In this document: in pieces, positions 44,507-54,427 of the stretch
How the letters are laid out: each line of letters starts with the position of its first letter
Position numbering within the stretch: the first letter of the stretch is position 1
From: Pseudoxanthomonas dokdonensis
GTDB taxonomy: Bacteria; Pseudomonadota; Gammaproteobacteria; Xanthomonadales; Xanthomonadaceae
DNA: 64,000 nt
Assembly (NCBI RefSeq): GCF_001431405.1
Contig: NZ_LDJL01000015.1
Span: 1 to 64,000 of the forward strand
Direction: 5' to 3'
Translations under genes and position numbers: made by a program
Notes under the pieces: model-generated
Seen by the model: the letters and a program-made list of their open reading frames with translations, nothing else
What the model was told of the DNA's origin: nothing
Database searches by the model: none

Positions 44507-45412
44507 TCAGGCCTCGACCTTGCTCAGTTTCAACGCGCCTTCCAGCACCACGAACAGCCGCTTCAGTTCGCCGCTCATCAGGGCGAAGCGAGCGTCAAGT
44601 TCGGCGCGCAGGTCATCGCGCTCGGTATTTTCCAGCTGGTCGACCGCGCCTTCCAGGAATTTCAGCTTGCGGATGATCAGATCCTCGCCGAGCACGAATG
44701 ACACGTGGTCATCCAGCACCAGCGCCAGCTTGGTCACCTGCTTGCCGGCCTCCAGATGTTTGCTGATTTCATCACACTGCAATTCCTGGTTCTGGCACTT
44801 GACCACCGCGCCGCCTTCCATCGCGTCCTTGAGTTCGCATTCTTCACCCAGGCTCAGGCCCTCGGGAAGTTCTTCGCCGGCGATCCAGCCGGTCAGGATG
44901 CTGCGCGGGGCGATTTCGGCGTTCAACGGCAGCGCCGGGAAGCTGCCCAGCGCGCGGCGCACTTCCGAGACCACGTTTTCACCGCTCTTGCGCGAAGAAG
45001 TATCGATGGCGATGAAGCCATGTTCCATGTCCAGCAGCGCATCGGTGCGCGAAGTCTTGACGAAGGCACGCGGCAGCAGTTCGTGCAGCAGATCATCCTT
45101 CAGCCGCTTGCGGGTCTTGCTGCCCGGCTTGCGTCCTTCGCGCTCCTCGATCTCGGCGACCTTGTCGGCCAGCAGGTCATTGACCACCGAACCGGGCAGG
45201 ATCTTGTCCTCGCCGCCGACCGTCAGCCAGGTGGCATCGCCCACCGTATGCGACAGGGCTTCCTCACCCCGCCCGAAAGGCGAGATGAAGCCGCGCGACG
45301 ACATCTCCAGCGGACCGACCGGCTTCAATGCCGCTTCGGGCAGCAGTTGCTCCAGTTGCGAAATATCCAGGGTGGTGGGGAAGCGGAACAAAGTCAGGTT
45401 ACGAAAGAACAT
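44507..45412 (-). CDS. rdgC: recombination-associated protein RdgC
   Basis: 301 residues, family length. Ring-shaped DNA-binding protein that restrains RecA. It begins MFFRNLTLFRFP and has SRGFISPFGRGEEAL, LPRAFVKTSRTDALLD and SGELKRLFVVLEGAL, all typical. It lies 37 bp before the metallopeptidase gene in the same direction and could share its transcript. Confidence 0.96.
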   Translation of the reverse strand: MFFRNLTLFRFPTTLDISQLEQLLPEAALKPVGPLEMSSRGFISPFGRGEEALSHTVGDATWLTVGGEDKILPGSVVNDLLADKVAEIEEREGRKPGSKTRKRLKDDLLHELLPRAFVKTSRTDALLDMEHGFIAIDTSSRKSGENVVSEVRRALGSFPALPLNAEIAPRSILTGWIAGEELPEGLSLGEECELKDAMEGGAVVKCQNQELQCDEISKHLEAGKQVTKLALVLDDHVSFVLGEDLIIRKLKFLEGAVDQLENTERDDLRAELDARFALMSGELKRLFVVLEGALKLSKVEA

Positions 45413-45465
45413 CGAATATCCGTCAGCAAAGAAAAAGAAGGCAAACCGCCGCGCAACGCCGCAGC

Positions 45466-46344
45466 TTACCGGGTACCCATCTCATGGGTTGAGCCGCCAT
45501 GGCCGCGGGCCAGGCCGATGAAGTCGAACAGCCGCGGATCGGCCAGTTGCGCCGGGCGTACATCGGCCAGCGCCCGTGCAATCTGTCCAATGCGACCCGG
45601 GCTGTCGCGCTCCCATTGCGCCATCATCTCTTCTACCTGCCTGCGCTGCAGATTGTCCTGGCTGCCGCATAGCGTGCACGGAATGATCGGGAAGCGCTGC
45701 TGATCGGCGTAGGCGCTGATGTCGCTTTCGCTGACATAGGCCAACGGCCGGATCACCACGTGCTGGCCATCGTCGCTGCGCAGCTTGGGTGCCATCGCCG
45801 CCAGCCGGGCGTGGAAAAACAGATTGAGGAAGAAGGTGGCGACCATGTCGTCGCGGTGATGGCCCAATGCGATCTTGGTGAAGCCTTCGGCCTTGGCATG
45901 CGCGTAAAGCGCGCCGCGCCGCAGCCGGGAACACAACGAGCACATCGTGCTGCCTTCCGGCATCACCCGGCTGACCACCGAGTAGGTGTCCTGCTCCAGC
46001 ACCCGGTACGGCACCGCCCGCGCCTGCAGATAGTCCGGCAGCACATCCGCGGGGAAGCCGGGCTGCTTCTGGTCCAGGTTGACTGCCACCAGTTCGAAGC
46101 TGATCGGCGCTTTCTTCTGCAACTGCAGCAGGATGTCCAGCAGCGTATGGCTGTCCTTGCCACCGGACAGGCAGACCATGACCTTGTCGCCTTCCTCGAT
46201 CATCGCGTAGTCGGCGATGGCCTGGCCGACCTGCCGGCACAGGCGTTTACCCAGCTGGCCGCGGACACGCTCCGGCCGCGCGGCAGCGGCGGTGTCTGCC
46301 GGCCGGACCGGGTCTTTCAGAGGTAGCGGGAAAACGGCACTCAT
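45466..46344 (-). CDS. ttcA: tRNA 2-thiocytidine synthetase TtcA
   Basis: 292 residues from the ATG at 46344. Adenylating PP-loop [19 protein letters not shown] and two CxxC pairs ([12 protein letters not shown] and IPCTLCGSQ) that hold the Fe-S cluster. It thiolates C32 of certain tRNAs. The RdgC gene follows in the same direction with a 53-bp gap. Divergent from the DUF465 gene. Confidence 0.95.
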   Translation of the reverse strand: MSAVFPLPLKDPVRPADTAAAARPERVRGQLGKRLCRQVGQAIADYAMIEEGDKVMVCLSGGKDSHTLLDILLQLQKKAPISFELVAVNLDQKQPGFPADVLPDYLQARAVPYRVLEQDTYSVVSRVMPEGSTMCSLCSRLRRGALYAHAKAEGFTKIALGHHRDDMVATFFLNLFFHARLAAMAPKLRSDDGQHVVIRPLAYVSESDISAYADQQRFPIIPCTLCGSQDNLQRRQVEEMMAQWERDSPGRIGQIARALADVRPAQLADPRLFDFIGLARGHGGSTHEMGTR

Positions 46345-46431
46345 GGAGCCGGCTATTCTACTGGACAGCCCATGCCGGCCGGCCGCCGGGAAGGCGGTGA
46401 CGACGCCCCGGTGGCGGTGTACGCTGGCGGC

Positions 46432-46638
46432 GTGGACGCCCTGGACCCGACCGAGATCAACCGCAAGCTCAATGAGCTCAAGCAGGAGCATCGCCAGCTG
46501 GATCAGGACATCGCCCAGCGCCTGGCCAGCATCCAGGCCGACGAGTTGACGGTGAAACGGCTGAAAAAGCGCAAGCTGTGGCTGAAGGACTGCATTGCCC
46601 GGCTCGAAAGTGCCTTGATTCCCGACGAGCCAGCCTGA
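46432..46638 (+). CDS. YdcH-like DUF465 protein
   Basis: 68 residues from the GTG at 46432 ([21 protein letters not shown]). Two helices that form a hairpin: [21 protein letters not shown] and [23 protein letters not shown], the DUF465 signature. An ATG 20 codons earlier (46372) is in frame, but the extension is not family-like. Function unknown; small, probably DNA- or protein-associated. Confidence 0.8.
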   Translation: MDALDPTEINRKLNELKQEHRQLDQDIAQRLASIQADELTVKRLKKRKLWLKDCIARLESALIPDEPA

Positions 46639-46827
46639 CCCGCGCACGCAGTTGACAACTGCCGCGCCGCGTCACCGGACCATTTGTAACCTTCCTGACA
46701 CCTCCCCATATGCTGGGGTAGCGCGCCAGCGCAACCCCCATGGACAGGGGCGACAGGGTTGGCCCGCTATTTGCTAGGACCATGGGTACTCCAGTTGTCG
46801 TGGGCCACTGCCCCGTAGGGTACGCAT

Positions 46828-47568
46828 ATGTCTTCGTCCAGCGATGTCCATCCGGGTCCAGGCGCCGTTGGCCTGGAGGCGAGTGCGCTCGACACCACGT
46901 CGGCGCGTACCCAATGGGCAAAGCAACTGCGGATCCGTCGGATCGCGCCGGGCGACCCGCTCGGTGACGTACTGCAGCTTCGCCGTGAAGTCTATTTCCA
47001 GGAGCGTGGCCTGCAGCCAGACGCCGACGTCATCCCGCATCGCCACAGTCGCCGCGTCACCGACGGACTGGATGCGTCCGGTACCACCCTGGTGGTCGAA
47101 AGCAACCAGCAGGGTGTGGCCACCCTGCGTCTGCATGATTTCAGCTCGCTGGCTGCCCAGGTCGAGTACGGCAGCCTGTTCCAGCTTGACGCCTTCGCCA
47201 GGAGCTGGCCGCTGCATGCCTTGGCGGTGGCCACCCGCTTCGCGGTCCAGGCTGACCAGCGTGCCAAACCGGTGGTCCAGCATCTGTTCCAGGAACTCTA
47301 TCGCTGGGGCCACGAGTCCGGCATACGCTTCTGCATGATTGCCTGCGAGCCGTTCCTGCACGATGTCTTCGAACACTTCGGTTTTCGCGAGTACCTGCCG
47401 CCGGCGATCCTGCCCGGTGGCGTCGACCTGCTGCGTATGGTCCTGGTCATGGAAGAGGCCCCGCGATGGCTGGAACGCTCGGCGCGGCTGGACCGCGAAG
47501 AACTGGGCGAACCCCACGACCAGACGTCACGTCACTGGCTCGAACGCACCTTCAGCGCGCTGCGCTAG
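46828..47568 (+). CDS. FeeM-like N-acyl amino acid synthase/GNAT acyltransferase
   Basis: 246 residues. The central domain resembles GNAT acyltransferases of the N-acyl amino acid synthase (FeeM) and autoinducer-synthase type: LGDVLQLRREVYFQERGLQPD at the start, TTLVVESNQQGVATLRLHDF, GSLFQLDAFARSW, and GIRFCMIACEPFLHDVFEHFGFREY. Such enzymes take acyl chains from acyl-ACP. No acyl carrier protein or other biosynthetic gene is beside it. Substrate unknown; it stands alone with a 500-bp gap after it. Confidence 0.75.
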   Translation: MSSSSDVHPGPGAVGLEASALDTTSARTQWAKQLRIRRIAPGDPLGDVLQLRREVYFQERGLQPDADVIPHRHSRRVTDGLDASGTTLVVESNQQGVATLRLHDFSSLAAQVEYGSLFQLDAFARSWPLHALAVATRFAVQADQRAKPVVQHLFQELYRWGHESGIRFCMIACEPFLHDVFEHFGFREYLPPAILPGGVDLLRMVLVMEEAPRWLERSARLDREELGEPHDQTSRHWLERTFSALR

Positions 47569-48072
47569 CAATACGGCTCATCTCCCGCGGCCAGCGCGAA
47601 TCGCGCGACCGCCACCTGCTTCTCAAGTAGGCCAGCGGCCGATAGTTGTGTTGCTGTTCTATTCGCAGCAATAACGCACTCGCCCGCGCGGTGATATGAA
47701 GCAACGTCCGCCTGATCGCACGCCCCGCATGATGCTCGCGTTCGAAAGTTCCTGCTGCCGAGAAGTGAGTATCCAGAGCTAAATGATTTTTACGGCACAT
47801 TTAGTAAGGCGCCTGAGCCGCTCTCCTTTTAGATAAGTGAGCTAAATCTCTATAGTGTGATAAGTGATAAATGAGGGCAAACACGGGCTATTTCGATAAT
47901 CTCGAATGATGCAGATTACAATCACTTTTACATTTGCAACGACATGCTGTTTTTCCGTCAATCTTTGGTAAATCTTGCGTTACCCTCGAATGGTCGAGTG
48001 CCAATCAAAAAGACGCTCGCATGATTCGCCTGGTCTGCCAGGCTCGGATTTGAATTACAGAGGGAGAGCTGC
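47569..48072. other. 504-bp gap upstream of the TonB receptor
   Basis: No supported gene. The second half (47800-48060) is clearly richer in A and T than the rest of the window and probably holds the receptor promoter and its control sites; I cannot fix a -10/-35 pair. A GAGGGAGAG ribosome site lies just before the receptor ATG. Confidence 0.45.
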
Positions 48073-50958
48073 ATGACGATTACCAAGAAACTGCCAGGCG
48101 CGATCAAGATCGCGCTGTTCACCGGTGCCGCAATGGCCACCAGCACCGCGCTTGCGCAGGATGCGCCGCCGGCTTCCACGGAAGCCACCACGCTGGATCG
48201 CGTGGAAGTAACCGGATCCCGCATCCGTCAGGTCGACAAGGAAACCGCTGCGCCGGTGCTGACCATCGATCGCGCAGCGATTGAGGATCAGGGTTTCAAC
48301 AACGTGGCGGAAATCCTGCAGAATGTCTCGGCATTTGGTTCGCCCCCCATCAGCCGCACTGATCCGCTGCAGTCAGGTGAAGCTGTCGGCGGTCAGTACG
48401 TGGATCTGCGTGGTCTGGGCTCTCAGCGAACGTTGGTGCTGGTCGACGGCAAGCGCCTGGGCATCACTAATGGTGGGCGCCAAGACGTCGCATCAATCCC
48501 AGCCGCTGCTGTTGAACGAATCGAGATCCTCAAGGACGGTGCATCCTCGATCTACGGGTCCGATGCGATGGCCGGCGTGGTCAATATCATTACCCGCAAG
48601 AACTTTGATGGTCTGGAAGCCAATGCCTATCTGGGTCAGTACAGTCAAGGTGATGGTCAACGTCAGCAATACAGCTTCCTGATGGGTACTTCGGGTGATC
48701 GCGGCTCACTGACCGCTGGTGTCGAGTACACCAAAGAGGACCCGGTCTGGACCAAGGATCGCTGGTTCAGCCGTACCAGCTATCCGAGCTATGAAAAAGG
48801 TGACCGGCTGAAGTTCGATGGGTCGGGCACCATCAAGGATGGCGCGATCGTTACGCCGGACGGCAACATGACGCTAGACCGCACGACCAGTAACTACGAT
48901 ACCAGCGATATCAACAATTTCCGGCCGACTGACGCCGATGGCCTGGATGCTACATTTCCTGCCTTGGCATCGACGCTGCAGACGGGCGTCGAGCGCAAGT
49001 CCGCATTCCTGAACGGTACCTACAACATCACTGATGATGTGCGTTTCAGCACCGATTTTCTGTATACCGATCGTGATTCGTTTGCCCAGAACGCAGGTTA
49101 TCCATATCGCTCAGCCTCATGGGGCACCCCGCTGTCGGGCGAGAGCGTGTTCAATCCTCTGGGTGAAGAAGCAGAGTTCATTCGTCGTGGTTGGGAAGTA
49201 CCACGCGGTGTATTCAACAATCTCACTACCTTCCGATGGACCGGCACACTGGCTGGCTCATTCCAGATTGGTGAACATTTCTGGGACTGGGATGCCGGCA
49301 TGCTGTACAACCAGAACAAGGGCACCCAGGTCAGTACCGGCAATCTGAACACCGCCAACGTAGGACTTGCGGTCGGCCCTTCCTTCATCAACGCTGCGGG
49401 CCAGGTGCAATGCGGTACCGCGGCTGATCCGATTCCGTTGGGCATAGGTCCAGGTAACTGCACGCCGTGGAACCCGCTAATTCCTGAAGGTGTCCAGGGC
49501 TACAACGGTTTGGCCGATCCCGCCGTACAGGCATATCTCTATCAGCCGGGACAGGCGGTGTCTGAAACCACGACCCGGGATTACTTCGCCAATCTCTCCG
49601 GCTCGCTCGCGACCTTGCCGGCAGGCGATCTGGGCATGGCGGTCGGTATCGAGCATCGCAATGAACGCGGCTCGTTCTCACCCGATGCACTGGCGCAGAC
49701 CGGTATATCCACCGATCTGGCCTCCGGCCCGACCGCAGGTGGCTATTCGCTGGACGAAGCGTATCTGGAATTCCTGGTGCCGGTGCTGGCTGATGTACCC
49801 GGTGCGCAGTTGCTGAGCTTTACCGCTGCAACTCGCTACTCCGATTACGACACCTTCGGCGATACCCTGAACAGCAAGTTCGGCTTTACCTGGAAGCCGG
49901 TTGATTCCTTGCTGGTACGCGGTACCTGGGCTGAAGGTTTCCGCGCGCCTTCTGTGGCCAGTCTTTATGGAGGCACGTCGGACAGCTTCGCTTACTATAG
50001 TGATCCCTGCGATACAGCCTTTGGCGAAGCCGCTGGCAATTCCCGCTGCCTGCAGGACGTTCCAGTGGACTTCCGTCAAGCAGCGAATCGAGTGCCGCCG
50101 GTCTCCGCAACTGCCACTGATCAATCCAACATTCCGTTTCGATCAGGTGCGAATCCGGATTTGACTCCGGAAACTTCCGAGTCACAGACACTCGGCCTTG
50201 TCTGGAGCCCAAGCTTCGCCCGCGGACTCAACGCCGCGCTTGACTGGTGGAAAATCAGGATCGATAACACCATCGTTGACGACAGTCCTACCGACATACT
50301 GGATGACTGCTACCTGCGAGGAATCGAATCGCGTTGCAGCGGTAAGTTCACCCGTGATCCGGTGACAGGCGCCATCACCAGCATGGCCTACAGTGAGCGC
50401 AACGCTGGCTATCGGGAAACTGAAGGTTTTGATCTTGATTTGAATTATGCGTTGGATACCGACTGGGGCCGATTCGACCTGCAATCGCAGTCGACCTATG
50501 TGGTGAAAAGCGAACTGAAGACCGATAACACGGACTCACCTCCGCAGCAGTTGAATGGCTTTGGTGGCGATTTCCGTTTACGCAGCAATCTCGCCTTGGG
50601 CTGGACGCGGGGTGATTTTGGATTGACCTGGAACATGCGTTACTACTCCGGCGTCAAGAGTGGCTGCCTGAGGGATCCGGATGGCAAATTTTACGAGGGT
50701 CGTTGCAGTCTGCCTGAGTTCACCGCGCCGGATCTCAATGGTGAGATATCTGCCCAGAATGAGCTGGGTGCCAATACCTTCCATGACCTCCAGGTTCGCT
50801 GGAATGCACCGTGGAACGGAACTGTTTCATTGGGCATCAACAACGTGTTCGACCACAATGCCAATGCCGACTATGACACCCCGAGCTCCGGCTATGCCTA
50901 TTACGGGGGCTATGATATCGGTCGTTTCATGTACATGAAGTACCAGCAACGCTTCTGA
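48073..50958 (+). CDS. TonB-dependent outer-membrane receptor
   Basis: 961 residues, signal peptide ending ALAQD (about residue 29). A TonB-box-like LDRVEVTGS precedes the plug (residues about 55-170: IEDQGFNNVAEILQNVSAFG, VDLRGLGSQRTLVLVDGKRLG, IPAAAVERIEILKDGASSIYGSDAMAGVVNIITRK). A 22-strand barrel follows, ending YMKYQQRF with terminal Phe. The ligand is not predictable. Cys pairs in outer loops are frequent. Base and codon use are less GC-rich than the neighbours. A terminator follows. Confidence 0.95.
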   Translation: MTITKKLPGAIKIALFTGAAMATSTALAQDAPPASTEATTLDRVEVTGSRIRQVDKETAAPVLTIDRAAIEDQGFNNVAEILQNVSAFGSPPISRTDPLQSGEAVGGQYVDLRGLGSQRTLVLVDGKRLGITNGGRQDVASIPAAAVERIEILKDGASSIYGSDAMAGVVNIITRKNFDGLEANAYLGQYSQGDGQRQQYSFLMGTSGDRGSLTAGVEYTKEDPVWTKDRWFSRTSYPSYEKGDRLKFDGSGTIKDGAIVTPDGNMTLDRTTSNYDTSDINNFRPTDADGLDATFPALASTLQTGVERKSAFLNGTYNITDDVRFSTDFLYTDRDSFAQNAGYPYRSASWGTPLSGESVFNPLGEEAEFIRRGWEVPRGVFNNLTTFRWTGTLAGSFQIGEHFWDWDAGMLYNQNKGTQVSTGNLNTANVGLAVGPSFINAAGQVQCGTAADPIPLGIGPGNCTPWNPLIPEGVQGYNGLADPAVQAYLYQPGQAVSETTTRDYFANLSGSLATLPAGDLGMAVGIEHRNERGSFSPDALAQTGISTDLASGPTAGGYSLDEAYLEFLVPVLADVPGAQLLSFTAATRYSDYDTFGDTLNSKFGFTWKPVDSLLVRGTWAEGFRAPSVASLYGGTSDSFAYYSDPCDTAFGEAAGNSRCLQDVPVDFRQAANRVPPVSATATDQSNIPFRSGANPDLTPETSESQTLGLVWSPSFARGLNAALDWWKIRIDNTIVDDSPTDILDDCYLRGIESRCSGKFTRDPVTGAITSMAYSERNAGYRETEGFDLDLNYALDTDWGRFDLQSQSTYVVKSELKTDNTDSPPQQLNGFGGDFRLRSNLALGWTRGDFGLTWNMRYYSGVKSGCLRDPDGKFYEGRCSLPEFTAPDLNGEISAQNELGANTFHDLQVRWNAPWNGTVSLGINNVFDHNANADYDTPSSGYAYYGGYDIGRFMYMKYQQRF

Positions 50959-50994
50959 TTCCGATTACGGAACGGTTGTAAAGTTGACAATGAC

Positions 50995-51021
50995 ATGGCC
51001 CCGAGAGGGGCCATGTTTTTT
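50995..51021 (+). terminator. Rho-independent terminator of the receptor gene
   Basis: ATGGCCCC / GGGGCCAT with loop GAGA, then GTTTTTTAT. It lies 36 bp after the stop. Confidence 0.92.
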
Positions 51022-51240
51022 ATAGAATTTGATTGTTATCGGCCTTGTCCCGGATGCTTGGAAGTGATTTTGGGATTGCACGAATACAAAACTAATGTTC
51101 GCACTTTTCAATAGCGCTTATATTCAGTACTGAAGTATGTCTGCCAGGGTATAAACATTTAGACGTGCTACGCTCTAGGTGCTCCGCGGTCTTGCGGACG
51201 GCTGGAGCAATAACTGTCGTAGTTAACAAGGAGAGTTGAA

Positions 51241-51648
51241 ATGGAGATGCGAAATATATATGTCGGGATGGCCGCGGTTGTTTGCGCGGCAGGTTCTTTG
51301 TTGTATGTCCCTGAAGTCAGTGCTGGTGATGTCAGTAATGCGTCGCTCGCATGCTATGTCGATACGAGGGCTTATGATCAGCTGACATCAGACTACTGTG
51401 CCTCCGGCTGGCGACCGGGCGATCCCAATCCAACCACTGCACATTTCGAGGTTATTGGATTGACGCCCGGAAGTTACAGTTTTACCTGGAATTCTTCCTG
51501 CGGAACGGGGGCGTGGTGCAACAAATCCATCACCAAGGACACGAGTAAAGGAGTACCTGTCACGCTCTCTGTCCTGATAAGGGATAACGCTACCGGAAGG
51601 ACAAAGACCGTTAGTGCGACTGCCGAATATATTGATATGTGGAGATGA
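51241..51648 (+). CDS. small secreted Cys-containing protein, orphan
   Basis: 135 residues, ATG at 51241 with AAGGAG seven bases before. Signal peptide MEMRNIYVGMAAVVCAAGSLL...VSAG (about 29 residues). The mature part has five or more Cys (ACYVDTRAY, SDYCASGW, SSCGTGAWCNKS), beta-rich, with FEVIGLTPGSYSFTWNSSCG resembling an Ig-like fold. No family known to me. GC is close to 50 percent, well below the window, and 282 bp of AT-rich sequence precede it. It may be recently acquired. Confidence 0.7.
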   Translation: MEMRNIYVGMAAVVCAAGSLLYVPEVSAGDVSNASLACYVDTRAYDQLTSDYCASGWRPGDPNPTTAHFEVIGLTPGSYSFTWNSSCGTGAWCNKSITKDTSKGVPVTLSVLIRDNATGRTKTVSATAEYIDMWR

Positions 51649-51668
51649 CGCCCTAGTGCATCAATGCT

Positions 51669-51693
51669 ACCTGCATGCACATGTCATGCAGGT
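51669..51693. terminator. hairpin between convergent genes
   Basis: Perfect 9-bp inverted repeat ACCTGCATG / CATGCAGGT with a 7-nt loop. No T run on either side. It may act as a weak bidirectional stop between the orphan secreted gene and plsB. Confidence 0.45.
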
Positions 51694-51716
51694 GGTCATG
51701 TTCAATCGTAACTCGA

Positions 51717-54392
51717 TCAATCGACGGTGCTTTTCTCGGCTGCTGTCACATCGCTGGTTGCCGCCTCGGCAGCCTCCGGGCTGACGCGTTCGATGGTGTG
51801 GCGCAGTTCGCGGCCGAGGATGGCCTTGGCGTCTTTTGCCCAGGCATCGAGGCGTTCGTCGAATACCAGTTTGCTGTTCTCATCCGGCCAGACCAGTTTC
51901 ATTTCACGCATCTTTTGGATGAAGCCGCGGAACAGGGTGCGGTCGAAGAATTCCGGCGCCGCTGGCGCGTACAGCAGGCTCAGGCGTTGCGCCGCTTGTT
52001 GGCACAGGCTTTCCAGTTCGGCGGCGCCGAGCTTGCCCGGGCCATTTTTCACCAGCACGCTGATGGCGATGTAATAGCGCTCGAAAGCCTGTTGCAGTGA
52101 ATGGCCGATGGCGCGCAGGCGGAACACTTCGTCGCTCTGGCCAGCGCTGCGGGCGAGGATGCCGCCGTCGTCTTCGTTGACCAGTTGCAGCAGGCCTTCG
52201 CGCAGGAACAGGTCGATGGTGCGCTCCATCCGCTGCACGAACTCATCCTCGGTCCACGGCAGGAACAGCTCGGTCTGCAGGAACGGATACAGGCCGCGGC
52301 CCAGTCGCAACACGCCGCTGCGGCTCATCCGCCGGTTGTTCTGGAAGCAGCAGGCAATCCAGGCCGAAGCGGTAAACAGATGCAATACGTTGTTGCGGTA
52401 GTAGCTCATCAACACCGCGGTGTCGTCGTCGTACACCTTCAATACATCGCCCAGCGGGTGCTTGACCCGGACCAGCGCGTTGATTTCCTCGCCGTGGGCG
52501 ATGATCCGATCCGGACTGTGCGGGGTGACGGTAACCCGGTCCGAGTACGGCAGTTCGGCGAGTACGGTCTTGCACAGTTCGATCTGGGCGACCAGATCGG
52601 CTTCACTCATCGCGTGCTTGGGCGTGGACAGCAGTGCCAGCGCCAGCAGGTTGATCGGATTGACGTCGGCGGCACGGTTGATGTTGACCTGGATCTGGTT
52701 GGACAGGGCATCGACGGTGGTCGACAACCAGGCCGGCTTTTCGTCCTCGCCGACTGGTGCGCCATCCCATTCCGGGGCATGCTCGGCCAGGGTTTCACTC
52801 AAGGCGATGGGCTCGCCGAAATTGACCACGACCTGGCCGAAATTCTGCCGCAGGATTTTCGGCAGGCTCCACAGCAGGCCCCAGATGGATTCTTCTTCCT
52901 TGGGGCGGCCACTGAGTTCGTGCAGATAGCTTTTGCCTTCCAGCAGTTTTTCGTAGCCGATGTAGACCGGCTGGAACAGCACCGGCTTTTTCGGTTGCCG
53001 CACGAAGGCGCGCACGGTCATCGATATCATTCCGCCCTTGGGTTGCAGCAGCCGGCCGGTGCGCGAACGCCCGCCTTCGATGAAGTACTCGATCGAATAG
53101 CCGCCAGCGACCAGCTGGCTGACGTACTCGGTGAACACCGCCGAGTACAGCGGATTGCCGCGGAAGCTGCGACGGATGTAGAACGCGCCGCCCTTGCGCA
53201 GCAAGGTGCCGACCACGGGCAGGTTGAGGTTGACGCCGGCGGCGATGTGCGGCGGCACGATGCCGCGTTCGTACAGCAGGTAGCTCAGCAGCAGATAGTC
53301 CATGTGGCTGCGGTGGCTTGGCACGTAGACCACTTCATGGCCGGGCGCAGCTTCCTTGAACTTGTCCAGGTGATGGACCAGCACGCCATCGTAGATCTTG
53401 TTCCAGACGTGGCTGAGCAGGAAGCTGGCCGAGCGCACCACCGGGTTGGAATAGTCGGCGGCGATTTCCCAGGCGTAGGCATGGGCCTTCTTCCAGGCGT
53501 CCTCGGGCTTGGACTTGTCGCGCTTGGCCTGCTCGGCGATGGCCTGGCGCACTGGCTCCGAGGCCAGCACCTGATCCACCAGCAGGCGGCGGGTCGACAG
53601 ATCCGGGCCGATGATGGCCTCGCGGATGCGATGGAAATGAGTGCGCAGCACGCGCGACAACTTGCGCACGGTGCGTTCGGGATCCAGCCCGTCGCGGACG
53701 GCCTCGTCGACGGTGCTGCGCAGCGATACCGGCGGCGCAAAGCGGACGATGGTGCTGCGGCCGTTCAACAGGACCGCCAGCAGGCGCCGGAAGCGGCCGA
53801 CGATGGCCCAGTTTTCCGAGAACAGCACCGAAAACCAGCCGCTGGCCTTGTCCGGGGCACGGCCGACGAAAATCGACACCGGCACCAGCTGCACATCCAG
53901 CTGCGGATTGCTGCGATGGGCCTGCAACAGCCGCGCCAGCGAGCCGGAATGGCTCTTGGTGCTGCCTTTTTCCGGAATCAGGCTGTTGGCGTTGCGCCGC
54001 GACAGCGCCACGTACGAGCGCTTGCGACCCAGCGGGTCATTGGGCAGCGGCATCGGCACCAGCGGCGACGGCAGACCGGCATCGCGGCAGGCGCGATCCA
54101 GGATCAGCGCATTGGACAGACCGTAGTCTTCCAGGACGTAGCAGACCGGGCGCGAGTCGATCAGCTCCATCGGTGCCTGTGGCTCGATACCCAGCCCCAG
54201 CCATGGATCGGCCAGCCAGCCCATGAAGCGTGCCCACCAGGGCCGGCGGGCGGCGCGCACGGGCGCGCGCACCATCGGTTCGGGTGTGCTGGCAGCAGGC
54301 GCCGGCGCGGTGGGCTGCGGATTGGCCGGCGCAGGCGGGCTTGCTTGGCCGTCCGGAAAGGGCAGGGGTTCTTGTTCGGGCATCGTGGGCAT
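51717..54392 (-). CDS. plsB: glycerol-3-phosphate 1-O-acyltransferase PlsB
   Basis: 891 residues, family length. Acylates the sn-1 position of glycerol 3-phosphate at the inner membrane, first step of phospholipid synthesis. Acyltransferase motifs: VPSHRSHMDYLLLSY (HX4D), GAFYIRRSFRGN, YFIEGGRSRTGR, and VLFQPVYIGYEKL. The N-terminal Pro/Ala-rich 45 residues are an extension. A second ATG three codons later is equally possible. Convergent with the orphan gene. Confidence 0.95.
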   Translation of the reverse strand: MPTMPEQEPLPFPDGQASPPAPANPQPTAPAPAASTPEPMVRAPVRAARRPWWARFMGWLADPWLGLGIEPQAPMELIDSRPVCYVLEDYGLSNALILDRACRDAGLPSPLVPMPLPNDPLGRKRSYVALSRRNANSLIPEKGSTKSHSGSLARLLQAHRSNPQLDVQLVPVSIFVGRAPDKASGWFSVLFSENWAIVGRFRRLLAVLLNGRSTIVRFAPPVSLRSTVDEAVRDGLDPERTVRKLSRVLRTHFHRIREAIIGPDLSTRRLLVDQVLASEPVRQAIAEQAKRDKSKPEDAWKKAHAYAWEIAADYSNPVVRSASFLLSHVWNKIYDGVLVHHLDKFKEAAPGHEVVYVPSHRSHMDYLLLSYLLYERGIVPPHIAAGVNLNLPVVGTLLRKGGAFYIRRSFRGNPLYSAVFTEYVSQLVAGGYSIEYFIEGGRSRTGRLLQPKGGMISMTVRAFVRQPKKPVLFQPVYIGYEKLLEGKSYLHELSGRPKEEESIWGLLWSLPKILRQNFGQVVVNFGEPIALSETLAEHAPEWDGAPVGEDEKPAWLSTTVDALSNQIQVNINRAADVNPINLLALALLSTPKHAMSEADLVAQIELCKTVLAELPYSDRVTVTPHSPDRIIAHGEEINALVRVKHPLGDVLKVYDDDTAVLMSYYRNNVLHLFTASAWIACCFQNNRRMSRSGVLRLGRGLYPFLQTELFLPWTEDEFVQRMERTIDLFLREGLLQLVNEDDGGILARSAGQSDEVFRLRAIGHSLQQAFERYYIAISVLVKNGPGKLGAAELESLCQQAAQRLSLLYAPAAPEFFDRTLFRGFIQKMREMKLVWPDENSKLVFDERLDAWAKDAKAILGRELRHTIERVSPEAAEAATSDVTAAEKSTVD

Positions 54393-54427
54393 TATGAAGC
54401 AGGCCGCCGGTCCGGCGGCAATCCGGT

